DNA of 64,000 nt from Eutreptiella sp. 'Long Island Sound 2002' (GCA_964036045.1 OZ038389.1:63316359-63380358), one strand, 5' to 3'; positions 9,795 through 21,240 are shown, numbered from the stretch's first letter. Notes: a model not told the origin generated them from the sequence alone. Program-made: numbers and translations.

Positions 9795-12712
9795 TCAAGC
9801 AGTGCGCATGGACAGGTCAAGCTGGAAATCCGTACGCTGGAAAGCCTCTCTGGCGAGCGCCTCAGAGCTCTCACCAATAAGCGCATCGAAGTTGTTGCGC
9901 GATTTATAGTCAGACAGTTCATTCTTTATCCCTGGGATATGATGCACTGTCAGCCTGAACTGGCTCAGGTAAGTCCACCACCGTTTTAGCTTTGCTTTCT
10001 CTGGTGGTGGGCCCTTCTGAAAAGACTTCACAGGCTCCTGGTCACACAGCCAGACAATAGGGTTAGATCCCAGGAGTCAGAATTGTGACGATAGCACCAA
10101 CATACCGGCCAGGAGTTCCTGGTCATAGGTGCTGTAATTGGAACGCGCTTGGTTCCATTTCAAATTCCAGTGTCCCAGTGGCACCAGTCGCCACTCACTG
10201 GTAGAATAGTCATGTTTCAACGAACCATCACGGTTCAGTCCAGTAGTACGATAATGGCAGTGGGTTAGTTCAGCGGGGTTAAGCTCCTGCCATTGGTAGA
10301 TCGTACCACCCCCCCCTACATCACTGGCATCAGTGATCAGGACTATCTCGCCCTCAGGGCGGGGTACTCCCAGGCAGTTGGAGGAGGCAATCTTCTTCTT
10401 CAACTCCTGGAAACACTCTTCCTCTCTGGCGGTCCACCTCCAGGGAGTAGTCTTCTTGATTAGATCAGTGAGGGGGGCAGAAGAGTACGTAAAATTGTGG
10501 ATGTGACGCCGATAAAAATTACAGGCGCCCACAAAACTCCTCACATCGTGTAGACCCTTCTTAGGGTCATCGCGAATCTGCATGTCCTCTAGGGGCTGCA
10601 TCTTAGACGCGGCTGGTTTCCACAGCCATACCCCACATTGAAACCCAAATAGTCCATCTCCTCTTTCAAAAACTCACATTCTTTGAGTTTGATTCGGAGA
10701 TGGTTTTCTTGACAGACAATGAAAAATTCACGGATGAGGAGGACATGGTCCTCTTTGGTATTAGTACCCAAACTCACGTCGTCGATGTGAGCCTCCATTT
10801 CTGCACCCCGAGAGATCAACTCTTGTACTAGAGCCCTGCGCCTCAGTATGTACAAAATTTTGTTCATAAGCTCCTGGAAGAGCGCTGGGGCATTGGCCAC
10901 CCCGAAAGGCATAACCTTCCACTTGAAGACACGACCGTTAGGGGTTATAACGGCCAACAGCTCCTGAGCTGCGGCGGTTAGGTCCACCTGCCAGAAACCA
11001 GAGCGTTTGTCCATTTTGGTCTTGTACCTGCATTTGGCAATACGCTCCAGGGTGTTTTCCATGTTAGGAATACTCCCTGAGTGGTTCTGGGTTTTGTTGT
11101 TGACCTCACCATAGTCTACAACCAGACGTAGGGCAGTCGACCCTGGTTTGGCAACAAGGAAACAGGGACTGCAGTGATGGGGATACTCCCCGTGCTTATA
11201 CTCTTCAACGAGGCCAGCATCAATGCATTCCTGGATCTGGCGCTCGATTTCTTCAACCTGTTCCTGTGGAGCGGGATAGGGACGACGCCTCACTCGCGTC
11301 TTTTCAAATTCTGGTTTCAGTTTCAGGTCAATCTTGACCAGTTTTTTACAAGAAAGGGGAGGCGGCAAGCCGCCGAACACCTCCTCATAGGTTATCAGCA
11401 GTTTCTTCAGTCGGGGGTCAAGGTTAAGACTCTCGAGTTTCTGAAGGAAATCCTCCTCAGAATGGAGGTTGCTTTTTCCATGTTCTTTCTTTTTCTGCCG
11501 ATCAGCAGTTTCGGCAGGCACAGAACCATCGTCCCACTCAGGGGGACATTGCTGCCCATAGTGCAGAGAATACACTAGAGGTATCTCAGGATCAGGCAGC
11601 GTATAGGACTCATCGTCCTCCTCAGACCAGATGGATGATTTCCAGGTCTGTCTGAGGTATTGCAGCCGCTCTTGGCGCTCAATACCTTCGGCCTTCAGGT
11701 ACAAAAGCCGCCGGAGTTCCTGAGTGTCATGCTCAGACAATGGCATGTTATTAGCAGCAGGCCGCGCCAGAGCATCAGCACTCCGGGCCACGGGTTCACC
11801 TGTGTGCATAGGCTGCATGTGTAGCACTGGCTTCCCAACAGGAGAAGCGGGTTCAGAGGTTGACTCTAGATCTACCTCCTCTAGCAACAGCTGGGCTAGG
11901 AAGGCACTATGTTTTAGGTCAACACAGCTGGGATCAACAGAAAGAATAGTGCTGGCGATCTCAGACAGTTGGTCTTCAGCATCCTCTTCTACAGCTGCAG
12001 GTTCCAGATAGTCATCGGGAGACTCACACCCTGTAAGTGTGGCAGATAGGTGCTCAGGAGATCGATTTTTGAGATCATAAAGGGGCAGGCCACGATTTTC
12101 GGCCATGACCCCTTTCAGTAGCACCTGGTCTAGGTCACACAGGGGTACAGGATTGAGAGATCCATCGTTGATGGACAGGAAACTGGCCCACTCAGGGGCC
12201 TGCATAGCTGTGTCTGAGTCCTCAGGCACATAGATGGGGCCGTCGGGGAGTTGCACTCTTCCCACGGTCATTCGATCTAGCATACGGCGCCAGTAAGTAT
12301 GTTCACCAGAGCAGCCCCAGTCAGCGGTGCACATAACAACCCTTCCTCCCTCATAAGCGATTTTGGTTAAAACCTTCGCGAGCAGGGAGAAGGGAGGGTT
12401 AGCATACGCTAGGCCCATTGCTTTCCAGAAGAAGCGGAAAGCATTGTTCAGTTGTCTCGAGCAGTACAACTGCATGATACGCTGTTGTTGGCTCGCAAAC
12501 AATTCCACCTGGATCTCATCCAGGTTTACCTGCAGGGCCGCCAGTCCATTTTCAAGAACGTGACGGGCCAATTGGTAGTTTTCAGTACGATAGTTAGTCT
12601 TGGATGCGTAGCGCAGCCCAGACTCTTTTCGTCCTGACAGCTCCAAAGGTACGGAGAATAGCCCACTGCCAAAGTTGCAGTGCAAAAAAAAGGGGTGCTG
12701 GAGGGACAGCAT
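9795..12712 (-). pseudogene. pol: pol of element 1: Dam-like, reverse transcriptase and RNase H
   Basis: After the Dam-like domain comes a long acidic linker, then reverse transcriptase: CIDAGLVEEYKHGEYPHHCS, LRLVVDYGEVNNKTQNHSG, YKTKMDKRSGFWQVDLT, FKWKVMPFGVANAPALFQEL and the catalytic EAHIDDVSLGT (HIDD at about 10790-10779, where YxDD is usual). RNase H follows with VLITDASDVGGGGTIYQW and STYDQELLAGMLVL. The reverse transcriptase frame ends at 10589 after a one-base deletion in the YLGFNVGYG block near 10610, and RNase H resumes in another frame at 10601. A TGA at 10077 interrupts the RNase H connection. These are all signs of decay after insertion. Confidence 0.88.
12218..12511 (-). other. 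Dam-like methyltransferase-fold domain in pol of element 1
   Basis: It lies between protease and reverse transcriptase. Blocks in order are VELFASQQQR (compare the DxFA start of phage-type Dam), NNAFRFFWKAMGL, YANPPFSLLAKVL (an intact NPPF catalytic motif) and RVVMCTADW (compare the VMLVP...W strand). The same order is seen in phage N6-adenine methyltransferases and in the methyltransferase-like region of DIRS retroelements. The assignment is by motif order only. Activity is unknown, and this copy sits in a broken pol. Confidence 0.6.
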
Positions 12713-12730
12713 TTTTACCTGGGGGTTTCT

Positions 12731-13024
12731 TCATAGGAAGTCGGTGCCAATGACGATGTCAAAGGCGTCGGTGTCCAGCACTCTGCAGTGTTGGGTCACG
12801 GTTTGGTCGCCCAGACATATAGTCACATCGACCCCCCCCAAGGAATGGATGGTACGTCCATCCCCTACTCTTATGGCCACGGTCTTAGTTTTCTCGAAAG
12901 TCTTTAGCAGGCGCCGGGCCACTATGGAAAGTGTTGCACCGGTGTCAAGCACCGCTTGAAAAACCTGATCCCCGATTTTCACGAGGCTCCAGAAAACCAA
13001 GTCCTCCTCTTCAGAGCCGCCCCC
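12731..13024 (-). pseudogene. Aspartic protease of element 1
   Basis: The protease cleaves the Gag-Pol precursor. The active-site block FQAVLDTGATLSIV is intact and is followed by ALDTGAT-type downstream strands and a C-terminal IVIGTDFL block. It is in the same frame as gag, entered through the TAG at 13025, and no in-frame AUG precedes the DTG. A TGA at 12731 follows DFL, where related proteases usually continue with Arg-Arg; a CGA-to-TGA change is the simplest reading, and the frame then continues into the Dam-like and reverse transcriptase region. Confidence 0.82.
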
Positions 13025-15265
13025 CTACTCCTCATCAGGGAAGTTGACATCCACCCCTGCAGCAATGATGGACCTGGCCATCCAGGCCAAGCGCCTCTTC
13101 TTGGAATTATTCCCCTCAGGGGTAGCGTTATCCCCTTGGGGGCGCTTCTTGGGGTCACCTGCGGCAGGAGCGGGTGTAGCAGCAGGAGTGGGTGTAGCAA
13201 CGGGCGCTGATGAGCGCCTCTGGGGGTTAGGGGGTCCATTTTTGCCACCCCCCTTGCCACCTCCTTTACCACCTTTATCCCCATTTGGGGGATTTCTGGC
13301 GGGCGTTTGGGTCTTCTGGCGTTCCGCCTCCTGACGCTTCAGTGTGTCACTCTCGCGTTTCTTGATGTGGCATTCGTCCTCGTAGTAACGACGTTTGCCA
13401 CAGTAACCACAGGTGATGGTACACCTGAAATGGTCCTGATGGGTCACAGGTTTCCCATCTTTGGTATGCTGCTGACGTTTCATCTGCAGCATACAGCCAC
13501 TGCGGAGATCGCAATCATAGGCATGACAAGGTCCCCCCTTGTCATTGCCAGGTTTGCAGTAGAACAGGGGGTGTGTACCTGCATCAGGTTTAACCTCATT
13601 CATGGTACGTAGGTTACCCCTCCCTTTACCACCTCCCTGGTTGGTGTTAGTGGGATTTTTAGGCCCTTCCTCTTCGCCACGTTGGGGGGTAGGGGTACCA
13701 CCTCGACCCAAATGCTTCTTGAGGAATTTCTCCATGTGGGAGTCATTCTCTCTCTCAAGAGCCAGCTCAATCAAGAGGTCCACCCGTTCATCGTACGAGT
13801 GGGTCCTGCTCTTCCTCTCAGCGGTGGAGCGGCAATCATCCCACGTATGTTGGGGGATTTTACTCATGAGCCACAGGTGGGGCTCAGTGGCTCCGTAGGA
13901 GCCCACGTTCATCCTCGAAAACAGGTACTCCAAGTCGCACACATATTCAGAAATTGGCGCAGCGGATGGAAACTCAGGGAGCATAGGTAGCTCCTCTATC
14001 TGTGTGCGCACACTGAGGTCAGTCTCATAGACTGGGAATGTTTTCTCCAACCTCAGGAGTACCTCTGCCCAGGTGGAACAGGTTTTCACAATCTGTTTCA
14101 CCTGTTTTTGCAAAACGTTCTTTTTGCATGAGCGTTTCAGCAGTGAACAATTGGTGGCCACATCCACATGGGATTGGCCAGTCAGTAAAAGGAACTCAGC
14201 AAATTCTTCTGCCCATTCGGGCAGATTTTTGGGGTCGAACTCCAGCAGTTCCAGCTGGATGTTCGCCTGGGCAATAGATCTGCCCGTCTTTCCATCCCCC
14301 CGAGTTAGGCCTGAAGGCGACACGCCGGCAAGAGGTGCCAGGGCTGACAGCCCTCTTTTCTCAATCTCTGTGACAGGCACGTCCTGTGGTTAAGCCATGG
14401 GCACTGTCCTGGCACGGGGGTGAAAGGGGCTGGGGCAGGTGACCTTAGGCAACAGCCTTGAGACCCTTGATCGCTTAAGATCTTCGGCCAGGGTACTCAG
14501 TCCGGAAGAGAGGGAGGACAACTCTGGCTTGGGTAAGATTTCTGCAATACCCAGTTTTGCCTTAATGGCCTCCGATAGGGCCGTCACATCTGGATCTTCT
14601 GATCCAGACAGAAGTTTGGCCAGCAGTTCGGCCGTGTGATCCAGGGCACCGTAGGTTGGCCTTCGATGATGTTGTTGCTCAACTCAAGTCGGGCCCACTT
14701 CGGGAGCCCTTGAGGTTGGACAACATGCTCCTGGATACTCAGGTCTCGGTCGTCTTGGCAGGGAAGCAGTCTCGGCTCTGTCGGACGGCGGGCCAGAGTG
14801 CGTGTAGGACCCTAGGTCTGTACGTGGTCTGGATCCATGTACTGCCAATGGCTCCTCTCCATCTTCTCCACGAATGGATTTGTAGTACTCCTCATGGAGG
14901 ATGTATTCATCCATTTTCTTCCTCAGTTCCTCATACTCCTCAGGGCCTTCAATCGCTGTTGAGGATGAAGCCGGACAATTGGATCGGGATACTGAGGCTG
15001 CTACACGTCTGTGGAGATGACTGAGGCTGTCGCCACCGTGGGCCGCTAAGGCCTCGGTGGTAAGGCCTTTATTTTCTTCCGCCCTTCTGTGTTCTGGATC
15101 TCCTTGGGACCCAGATGCGCCACTGAGATGTTGTGGAGCTCGGTAAGGTGGTTCACTCATTGGGTGGGCCATGCTGCCCATTTGCACTTGGACAGTTCTG
15201 ATGGGCCAGGTCCTGACGCTTGGCGTGGACATGATGAACTTGTTGTTGAGCTTTGTGTGCTGCAC
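13025..15265 (-). pseudogene. gag: gag of element 1, interrupted
   Basis: Gag builds the virus-like particle and binds the element RNA. The frame is continuous except for TGA at 14684 and TAA at about 14390. The N-terminal part is polar and acidic with a helical EEYEELRKKMDEYI segment. The central part (about 14380-13700) looks like a capsid region (DPKNLPEWAEEFAEFLLL). The C-terminal part has a Cys/His cluster, with CGYCGKRRYYEDECH as the zinc-knuckle-like core, followed by a Gly/Lys-rich tail (GGKGGGKGGGKNG) suited to nucleic-acid binding. The likely starts are ATGs inside the first 30 codons, since the first codons lie close to the truncation at 15320. It ends at TAG 13025, directly in frame with the protease. 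Confidence 0.75.
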
Positions 15266-15320
15266 TTCTTCTCAGGGTCGGTTCAAAAGGTCACAAGGGG
15301 CTGTCTCTGCTACGGGAAAG

Positions 15321-16022
15321 ATGTCCTTGATTTATGCCCTAGATAGTTTGATGAAATCCTGCAGTGTTTGTAGTTGAAAACCCCAACCAAAGCAGCAAGT
15401 AGAGCAAGAACAGGATGTGGATCGAATCAATGATTGGTTTTGGAATCCAGTGTAACACAGAAGGGCTGCAGATAGACAATGCAGGTTTATACACAAAGAT
15501 TCAATCACAAATGGATAATACAAAAGATTGTATATGAAAATTGGACTGACTCTGGCCTCCAAGATAGCATTAGGCACTTCATGTGCACTCTTTTGGGTGA
15601 AATGGTGCTGGTTAGGAATGTGGGGCATAGATGTCAGGCCAACACAGAAAATGACTTGGCCAAGCAACTGAATTCAGAAACAGTTACAAAGTAGGACCAC
15701 AATAAGTGGTAGAAACAATTGAGTATAGCGGTCTTGGGGTGGGAGACCACTAGGCTTCACCTCCAAGGCCTAAAGCATGAAATGCCTATTTTACTTCGGT
15801 ATATCCTCCATGAAGGAAGGTACCTCCGCTCAGTTGAGTGGTAGGGGTGAACTTCATGGGGGGCTAGGGTCACAACCCTTGTTACTTTGAGAAAGTGTAC
15901 TTTAGGCATCCAAAGAGAGATAAAAACACTTAGATTTGTCTTAGCATCAACAAAAGGGTTTTAAGGGGGGCTTGGCCCGGAGTGAGCCCTCCAAGAAAGA
16001 CATGGCAGTGACTTCTTCTTAC
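15321..16022. repeat. Dispersed repeat B, copy 2
   Basis: Second copy of 4826-5526. Its left edge coincides exactly with the truncated 5' end of element 1, so one of the two was broken by the other or by recombination. No supported gene. Confidence 0.85.
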
Positions 16023-16519
16023 TGGGGCAAACACACGTGTATGTGAGTATGCTTCTGTGTTTGTGATGTGGGGAGAGTAGAGTCCATGAAGAGTCAAGTC
16101 GCGCCAGTAAATTAATGAAGACCACTTCAAATGTGGCATCCCACATCCCAAGAGGATGGGCCCTACCTGCCAAAGATAGGGAGAGAAAATGGTGACAAAC
16201 AGGAGGTCTTGCGAGACCTGGATGTCAATGGGAAAGGTTAGGTCCAAACACATACCACACTCCCACATGTACATACAAGGCTTCAACCAAGGCGTCATCC
16301 TCTAACATACAGTCCTTGTTGATGAGAAAAAACCTCTCCTTGAGCATGTAGTAGGTTGAGGAAAAAAACACAAAGAGTGTATGCGCTGAGTAGGTTGGGC
16401 AAGGAGAAAGCATGTGAAATTAACACAAAAATCGATATTGAAGGATCATTGGCATCTTTCCAAGCCTCACCACTATTCTCATCGCGACCGACATCCTCGA
16501 AATAGCGGCAATGGATACC
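16023..16519. other. Non-coding stretch between repeat B and the 197-bp array
   Basis: AT-rich, with no supported gene and no recognised element. The small minus-strand ORFs lack domains. Confidence 0.4.
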
Positions 16520-17810
16520 TTGATATGTTAATTTGGTCACTATGGCCCAAATATTGATCAACAAGTGCCAAAAAGTGACCAAAACAATCATTCAAAAAAT
16601 GGGTCAATGCACTCATATGAATTCCAACCATGTGCATAATTGTGTCAAGCACATTCGAAAAAAGGTGCATGATCCCTTTTCGAATTATTTTGGGCTTCAT
16701 GCACCACTCCAAAAAGGATTGGGGGGTGTGGCATATCAATACATGTTGATATTGGCCAAAAATGTCAAAAATGGCCAAAACAAAGCCTCAAAATATGTAC
16801 AATGGAGTTCGAAATAAATTCGAAATCATGCATATTCGAGTGGAGCAGATTTGAAATAGGGTGTATGCCCCTTTGTCGAAGTTTTTTGGGCTTGGTTTCC
16901 CAACCCAAAATAATTTGGGGGGCGGTGACACGTGAGGAAATGCTAAAAATGGCCGAAAATGTCAAAAATGGCCAAAACAAAGCCCAAAGATATGTACAAT
17001 TGAGTTCGAAATGAATTTGAAATCATGCATATTCGAGTGGGGCATATTCCAAATAGGGTGTATGCCCCTGTGTCGAGTTTTTTTGGGGCTTAGCTTCCCG
17101 ACCCAAAAAGATTTCGGGGAAGTGACACGTGAAGAAGTGTCAAAAACGGCCAGAAAGGCAAAAAAAGGCCAACAAAAAGCATCTAATTGTGTGCGATAGA
17201 GGTCGAAAAAAATTTGAAATCATGCAAATTCGAGTCGAGCGACCTCGAAATAGGGTGTGAGTGTAAGAAACCTTTTTTTTGGAACTGAACAAGCTCACCT
17301 GTAGCACTTGGGGGAACATGCATAATGTTGCCACATGCAAACTGGCCACAAATGTCAAAAATAGGCAAACAAAAAGCATAACAATGTGTGCCATAGAGGT
17401 CGAAATAAATTTGAACTCATGCAAATTCCAGTCGAGGTACCTCAAAATAGGGTGTGGGTTCAAAAAAATAATTTTTCTCAATTAAATAGTTCGCCCACTA
17501 TGGATTGGGGGAAGTCCAAGAAATGAACAAGTGGAGTGATAACCTTCACCACACCCATGTAGTCTTGGTAAAGAGCAAGAAGTTGTCGTCATGGAGGTCG
17601 AAATAAATTCAGACCCTTGTAAATTTGGGTCGAGCGACGCTCAAATAGGTTGTTGGTGACCTTGAAGAATTTTTTTCGAATTAAATATTTCGCGAAGAAT
17701 CGATTGGGGGAAGTGCAAGTAGGAGTGATAACCTTCACCAAACCAATGTCTTCTTGGCAAAGAGCAAGAAGTCGATTCCATCCATCTCCACCATAAGATA
17801 AGTATAAGAT
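16520..17810. repeat. AT-rich tandem repeat, period 197 bp, about six copies
   Basis: The landmark GTCGAAATAAATTTGAAATC and its variants recur at 16610 (diverged), 16807, 17004, 17201, 17399 and 17596, giving spacings of 197, 197, 197, 198 and 197. Each unit also carries a TTCGAGT(G/C)G landmark, CAAATAGGGTGT and a TGGCCAAAA run. Outer copies are more diverged than central ones. The length and AT richness resemble satellite DNA. Repeat A begins immediately after the array. Confidence 0.85.
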
Positions 17811-18561
17811 TGTAAGGATCTTCCAGGTGGGTCCAGTCAAATAACTTTCTCCCAATGATATTTCGAAAGTTTTGAACTCAAAATTCAAAAGTTCGAACTC
17901 GCCGATGACCAAGGATGTCTATTCTTTAGCATGGTACATGGATGGACACCACGAACCTCAATCAAAGTAAATGCAAAATGACAAAGGCGAGCAAAGACAC
18001 TTTCCGCACTTGGTCTTGATCCTTGTTGGAGTTCTGTCACATAGAGTATCACATAACATTCAAACAACGAACATTACATAATGTCATCTTATACTTATCT
18101 ATGAAATAGATAAGTAAACATACAAACCAGAGCACAACAAATAGACACTCAGTTTTTTACTAATACCAAAGCGACACAATGGAGTACCATACACAACGAG
18201 CAACGCTACGGCGACAGAGATTCGTCTGTGTCGGACCTCTAACATGTGTGAATGGCAAAATCAGCTCCTCAGACCAAACCAAAAGCACCAAACAAATTGT
18301 ATGGGTCCCAAACCACAGAAAGTTACAATCTTGTAAATTCAGACCCACAGAAATCAGATTTGGAAAATTAAAACTCAGTAGGCTCACGCCCGATCGCGAT
18401 TTATGTCGCGCGCGCACCAGGCCAGAAAAGGAGTAATTCAGCACCCCTAGGATCTACTGCATCCCACCCCAAGGGTATATTGTGCATGTGGGGGGCTTGG
18501 ATCGGTCTTGGGACCGATGCCGTGGGGGGTAACTCAAAGGGGGAAAGCCAATCCTATTGCA
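17811..18561. repeat. Dispersed repeat A, copy 2
   Basis: Second copy of 2577-3327, the same length and the same two edges, with scattered substitutions. No supported gene. Confidence 0.85.
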
Positions 18562-19166
18562 AAATCAGGCAGAGGCCCGGGCTCTGCGGTTGTCTATAAC
18601 GGGTCTGCCAGGTCTCATTGAGATTGGGCAAAGGAGAGCAGCAACGTGCAGCGGTACTCAGTCCGCTATTGAACTTTGTTTCGGGCTCCTGCCCCTCCCC
18701 GAAAAAGCTTGCCGCGCAAGACCCTTTTCCCCCGGCCTGTCCAGCCACATATTGCGCCGTTCAGTGCAAAAAATACCCAAGATTTGCGAAATTCTTGGCC
18801 CGATGGACGTCTGTTTTGTACCTGCTTGGCCTACGCAAACTGCACCCCATTTTGAAAGGGGCGGACACAAACAATGGCAACCAAAAAAACTATTTTTTTG
18901 GACATGTTGAGCACGCATGAATCAAACACCAGCAAAAGAAATGGTTTCTCACGAAATTTGCTGCTTTACTTCAGATTTTGTGTACCAAAATAAATTATTA
19001 TTTTGATTGATTTGAAGGGTGCGTATTACCAATGTTCTTGTTTTTGTATGTCAAAATCCCACAAGCACGTGCCTTTTCAAGAGCTCATTTTCAAAAATGA
19101 AATTCCGTGGAACACTAGTTGTACCAGAATTTGACCTGCGTAATAAATTGCTTTTTTCTCTCTTTC
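18562..19166. other. Non-coding stretch
   Basis: No supported gene; the small ORFs on both strands lack domains. A pyrimidine tract ending in CAG (19149-19168) precedes the first palindrome. Confidence 0.4.
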
Positions 19167-19188
19167 AGTGCGCGAGGCCTCGCGCACT
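19167..19188. repeat. Perfect palindrome, first of three related copies
   Basis: GTGCGCGAGGCCTCGCGCAC at 19168-19187 is its own reverse complement, and the flanking A and T extend the symmetry by one pair. Copies with one mismatch each lie at 19326-19347 (centre AGACCT) and 20363-20384. Confidence 0.8.
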
Positions 19189-19325
19189 CAAGGTCGTGGA
19201 AACAATTGTATTCAGAAGGCAACACAAACAGGACATAAAATGAACAACATGGAAACATCGAACCCAAAGCTCGGCAAAAATGTACAAGCCCTTAAGAACA
19301 TATAGATGCATTGGGGTCGAACGTG

Positions 19326-19347
19326 AGTGCGCGAGACCTCGCGCACA
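19326..19347. repeat. Imperfect palindrome, second copy
   Basis: GTGCGCGAGACCTCGCGCAC, one base different from the copy at 19168. It lies 137 bases to the right of the first copy. Confidence 0.7.
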
Positions 19348-19559
19348 CATGTCTCCAAAAAGAGAAAAACACCTGGGTTAAACCTGACCTACTTCTTCTT
19401 CGGTCATGCATCCTTACCCAACCTGGAATTCAGTCTCCTTGCCACTGACGTTCCCCCACTCGGGGAGGCAACGGCACCACGGGATGGCTGAGCACCAGAA
19501 GGCGATGGCTCTTTGAACTCTGCACGAGAACTTGCAGCAGTCTTCCCTTTCTTCTTTGG

Positions 19560-20383
19560 CTAGTCCTTACCCGTATCATCGGGACTTGCATCAAAGTGTG
19601 AGGCGGGCGCCCTCTTCCGCCTCGGCTGTGTCTCCAGTGCTTGCTCGGGATTATCTTCTTCCTTGTCGTCGCCTTCGTCATCATCTGATTCTTCCGTCTT
19701 GTCTGATTCCTTTCCTTTTTGTTTTGCCTGCTCCTTGCTACTTGGGGGCTTCCCTTTCCTGCTGCAGTACCCCAAGTTGGTACATCTTCGGCACTCTTCT
19801 TCAGCTTGGGCAGGGTAGGTGCAGGCTTCGGCGGAGTAGACTCACTCTTGTCAACGGGGGCCTCAGACACGATTTGTTCTTGGGTGGCTTCTGCAGCATA
19901 CACCTTCTGGTGCCCTTCAAGACCCCGGTTGCTATCCAAAACCCGGATTGGAATGCCACGCAAAAGCCACTGCTCTTGAGTATCCAAAGGTGCACCTGTC
20001 ACTCCCCACTCCATCTGATCGTCTTCCAATATGTACCGCATGATGATGGCATGCTGCACAGCACCACGCACCGCATTGCTAAGGTCCTTTTGCTTGATCG
20101 CTGACACAGCCACAAGCGCCACTTTAGTCCTCTCGTCGGACATCGCAATCTTTGCGGCCATGGCCGGCGTCTCATCCACAATAACCACCTCGGTAGCAAT
20201 TCCATCATCAACCAGATACTTGTCAGGGTGCCACAGCTCGTGAATCAGAGGCATGAAGCCACCGAGGTTCTCGTTCTGCATCTCTTCGAAATGTCCAGCG
20301 GAGTGCGTCAGATAATCGGGTAACTGCAAATGCGATGAATCAAGACGAATGACGGAGACAGCAGTGCGCGAGGCCTCCCGCAC
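19560..20383 (-). CDS. Unrecognised protein, probable frameshift near the C-terminus
   Basis: I do not recognise this protein. The N-terminal 190 residues look like a folded domain (hydrophobic VVIVDETPAMAAKIAMSD and TKVALVAVSAIKQKDL segments, then QEQWLLRGIPIRVLDSNRGL). The longest frame runs on to 19430, but from about 19770 a different minus frame, ending at TAG 19560, reads as a more natural acidic/basic tail (KESDKTEESDDDEGDDKEED then RRKRAP). A one-base frameshift near 19755-19775 is therefore likely. The apparent first codon at 20383 is GTG inside the third palindrome, so the true start may be further upstream or in another exon. It could be a host gene fragment or part of an unknown element. 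Confidence 0.4.
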
Positions 20384-20384
20384 T
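20363..20384. repeat. Imperfect palindrome, third copy
   Basis: GTGCGCGAGGCCTCCCGCAC at 20364-20383, one base different from the perfect copy at 19168. It coincides with the upstream edge of the minus-strand ORF 19560-20383. Confidence 0.7.
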
Positions 20385-21240
20385 CAACGGCGTCAAAGAC
20401 AGCGAGAGTGGCAGATATACCTGCGTATCCCAGCGGCTTATTGTTCCAATCCACATAGTGTGCTCGTCCAAACTAATACATGCTGGTTGTGACGGAACCC
20501 GACATCCAAGAGTATACCGGCAACCGGGCATGATACAAAGGCACTGTAGTTGGATCCTTCCCCAGCTCGAGACACCAGGGACTCTGCATGTCTCGGCCAA
20601 TACGGCACACCACATCAGTGTCGCCATAGCAAATCAGATCCTTACCGACCATCACCAGGTAGGTAGGTAGATAGGTATCTTCGGCAGCTCGGTATGCCTC
20701 CATTGACAGTGCAGGAAGAAGGTCTTACCAAGGGGACATCCTGTCCCTCCCACTGCCCTAAGTCAGTTGCCTCTTAAGCCGCTCCCGCAGGTGCTTGGGA
20801 AGGCAGTGTCGCGGCCACCATGTCCAGGTGTCCCAGGTGGGAGAGTGTCCCCACATGTGTCCATGGGTAGGGCCACATGCCCCCTTCTTTGGGCGGTAGC
20901 TCTGGGGGCTGCCCAGCCGTGTGGAGTATCTCTGACCACAAGGGGTATTGCTCCCGCTTGTCTACGGTACGACCGCCTCATACTTGTGGCCTGAGTTACG
21001 GGGCCGCTCTGCTTGGCAGGCGACCCCCTCCTGGACTGTGTACCAGCTCGCCTGTCACCGGTTGCTTCCATGGCTCCGGGTGATGTTTACCATGGTCCCC
21101 GATGCAGCCTGGCCGGGCTCGGACCAGTGGCCTTGGAGTACCGCTCCTGCCACTGGCCCGGTGGGTCGGCTCGGTCGCCCCAGCGTGTCCGATCCATGGG
21201 GTGTTGGTTCTTTCCTGTAACTTGGCCGCCCTACGTCTGT
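20385..21240. other. Non-coding stretch
   Basis: Moderately GC-rich; no supported gene on either strand. It leads into the 65-bp tandem array. Confidence 0.4.

Larger units (their letters stand above)
8223..15320 (-). mobile_element. Element 1: decayed Ty3/gypsy chromovirus, 5' truncated
   Basis: Minus-strand order is gag (15265-13025), protease (about 13024-12731), a Dam-like domain, reverse transcriptase, RNase H, integrase and a C-terminal chromodomain ending at 8223. One frame runs from 15265 to about 10610, with stops at 14684 (TGA), 14390 (TAA), 13025 (TAG) and 12731 (TGA). A one-base deletion near 10610 moves the reading into a second frame, broken by TGA at 10077 and 9795. The 5' end is cut at 15320/15321, where repeat B begins, so the 5' LTR and primer site are absent. 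It is non-functional as it stands. Confidence 0.9.
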
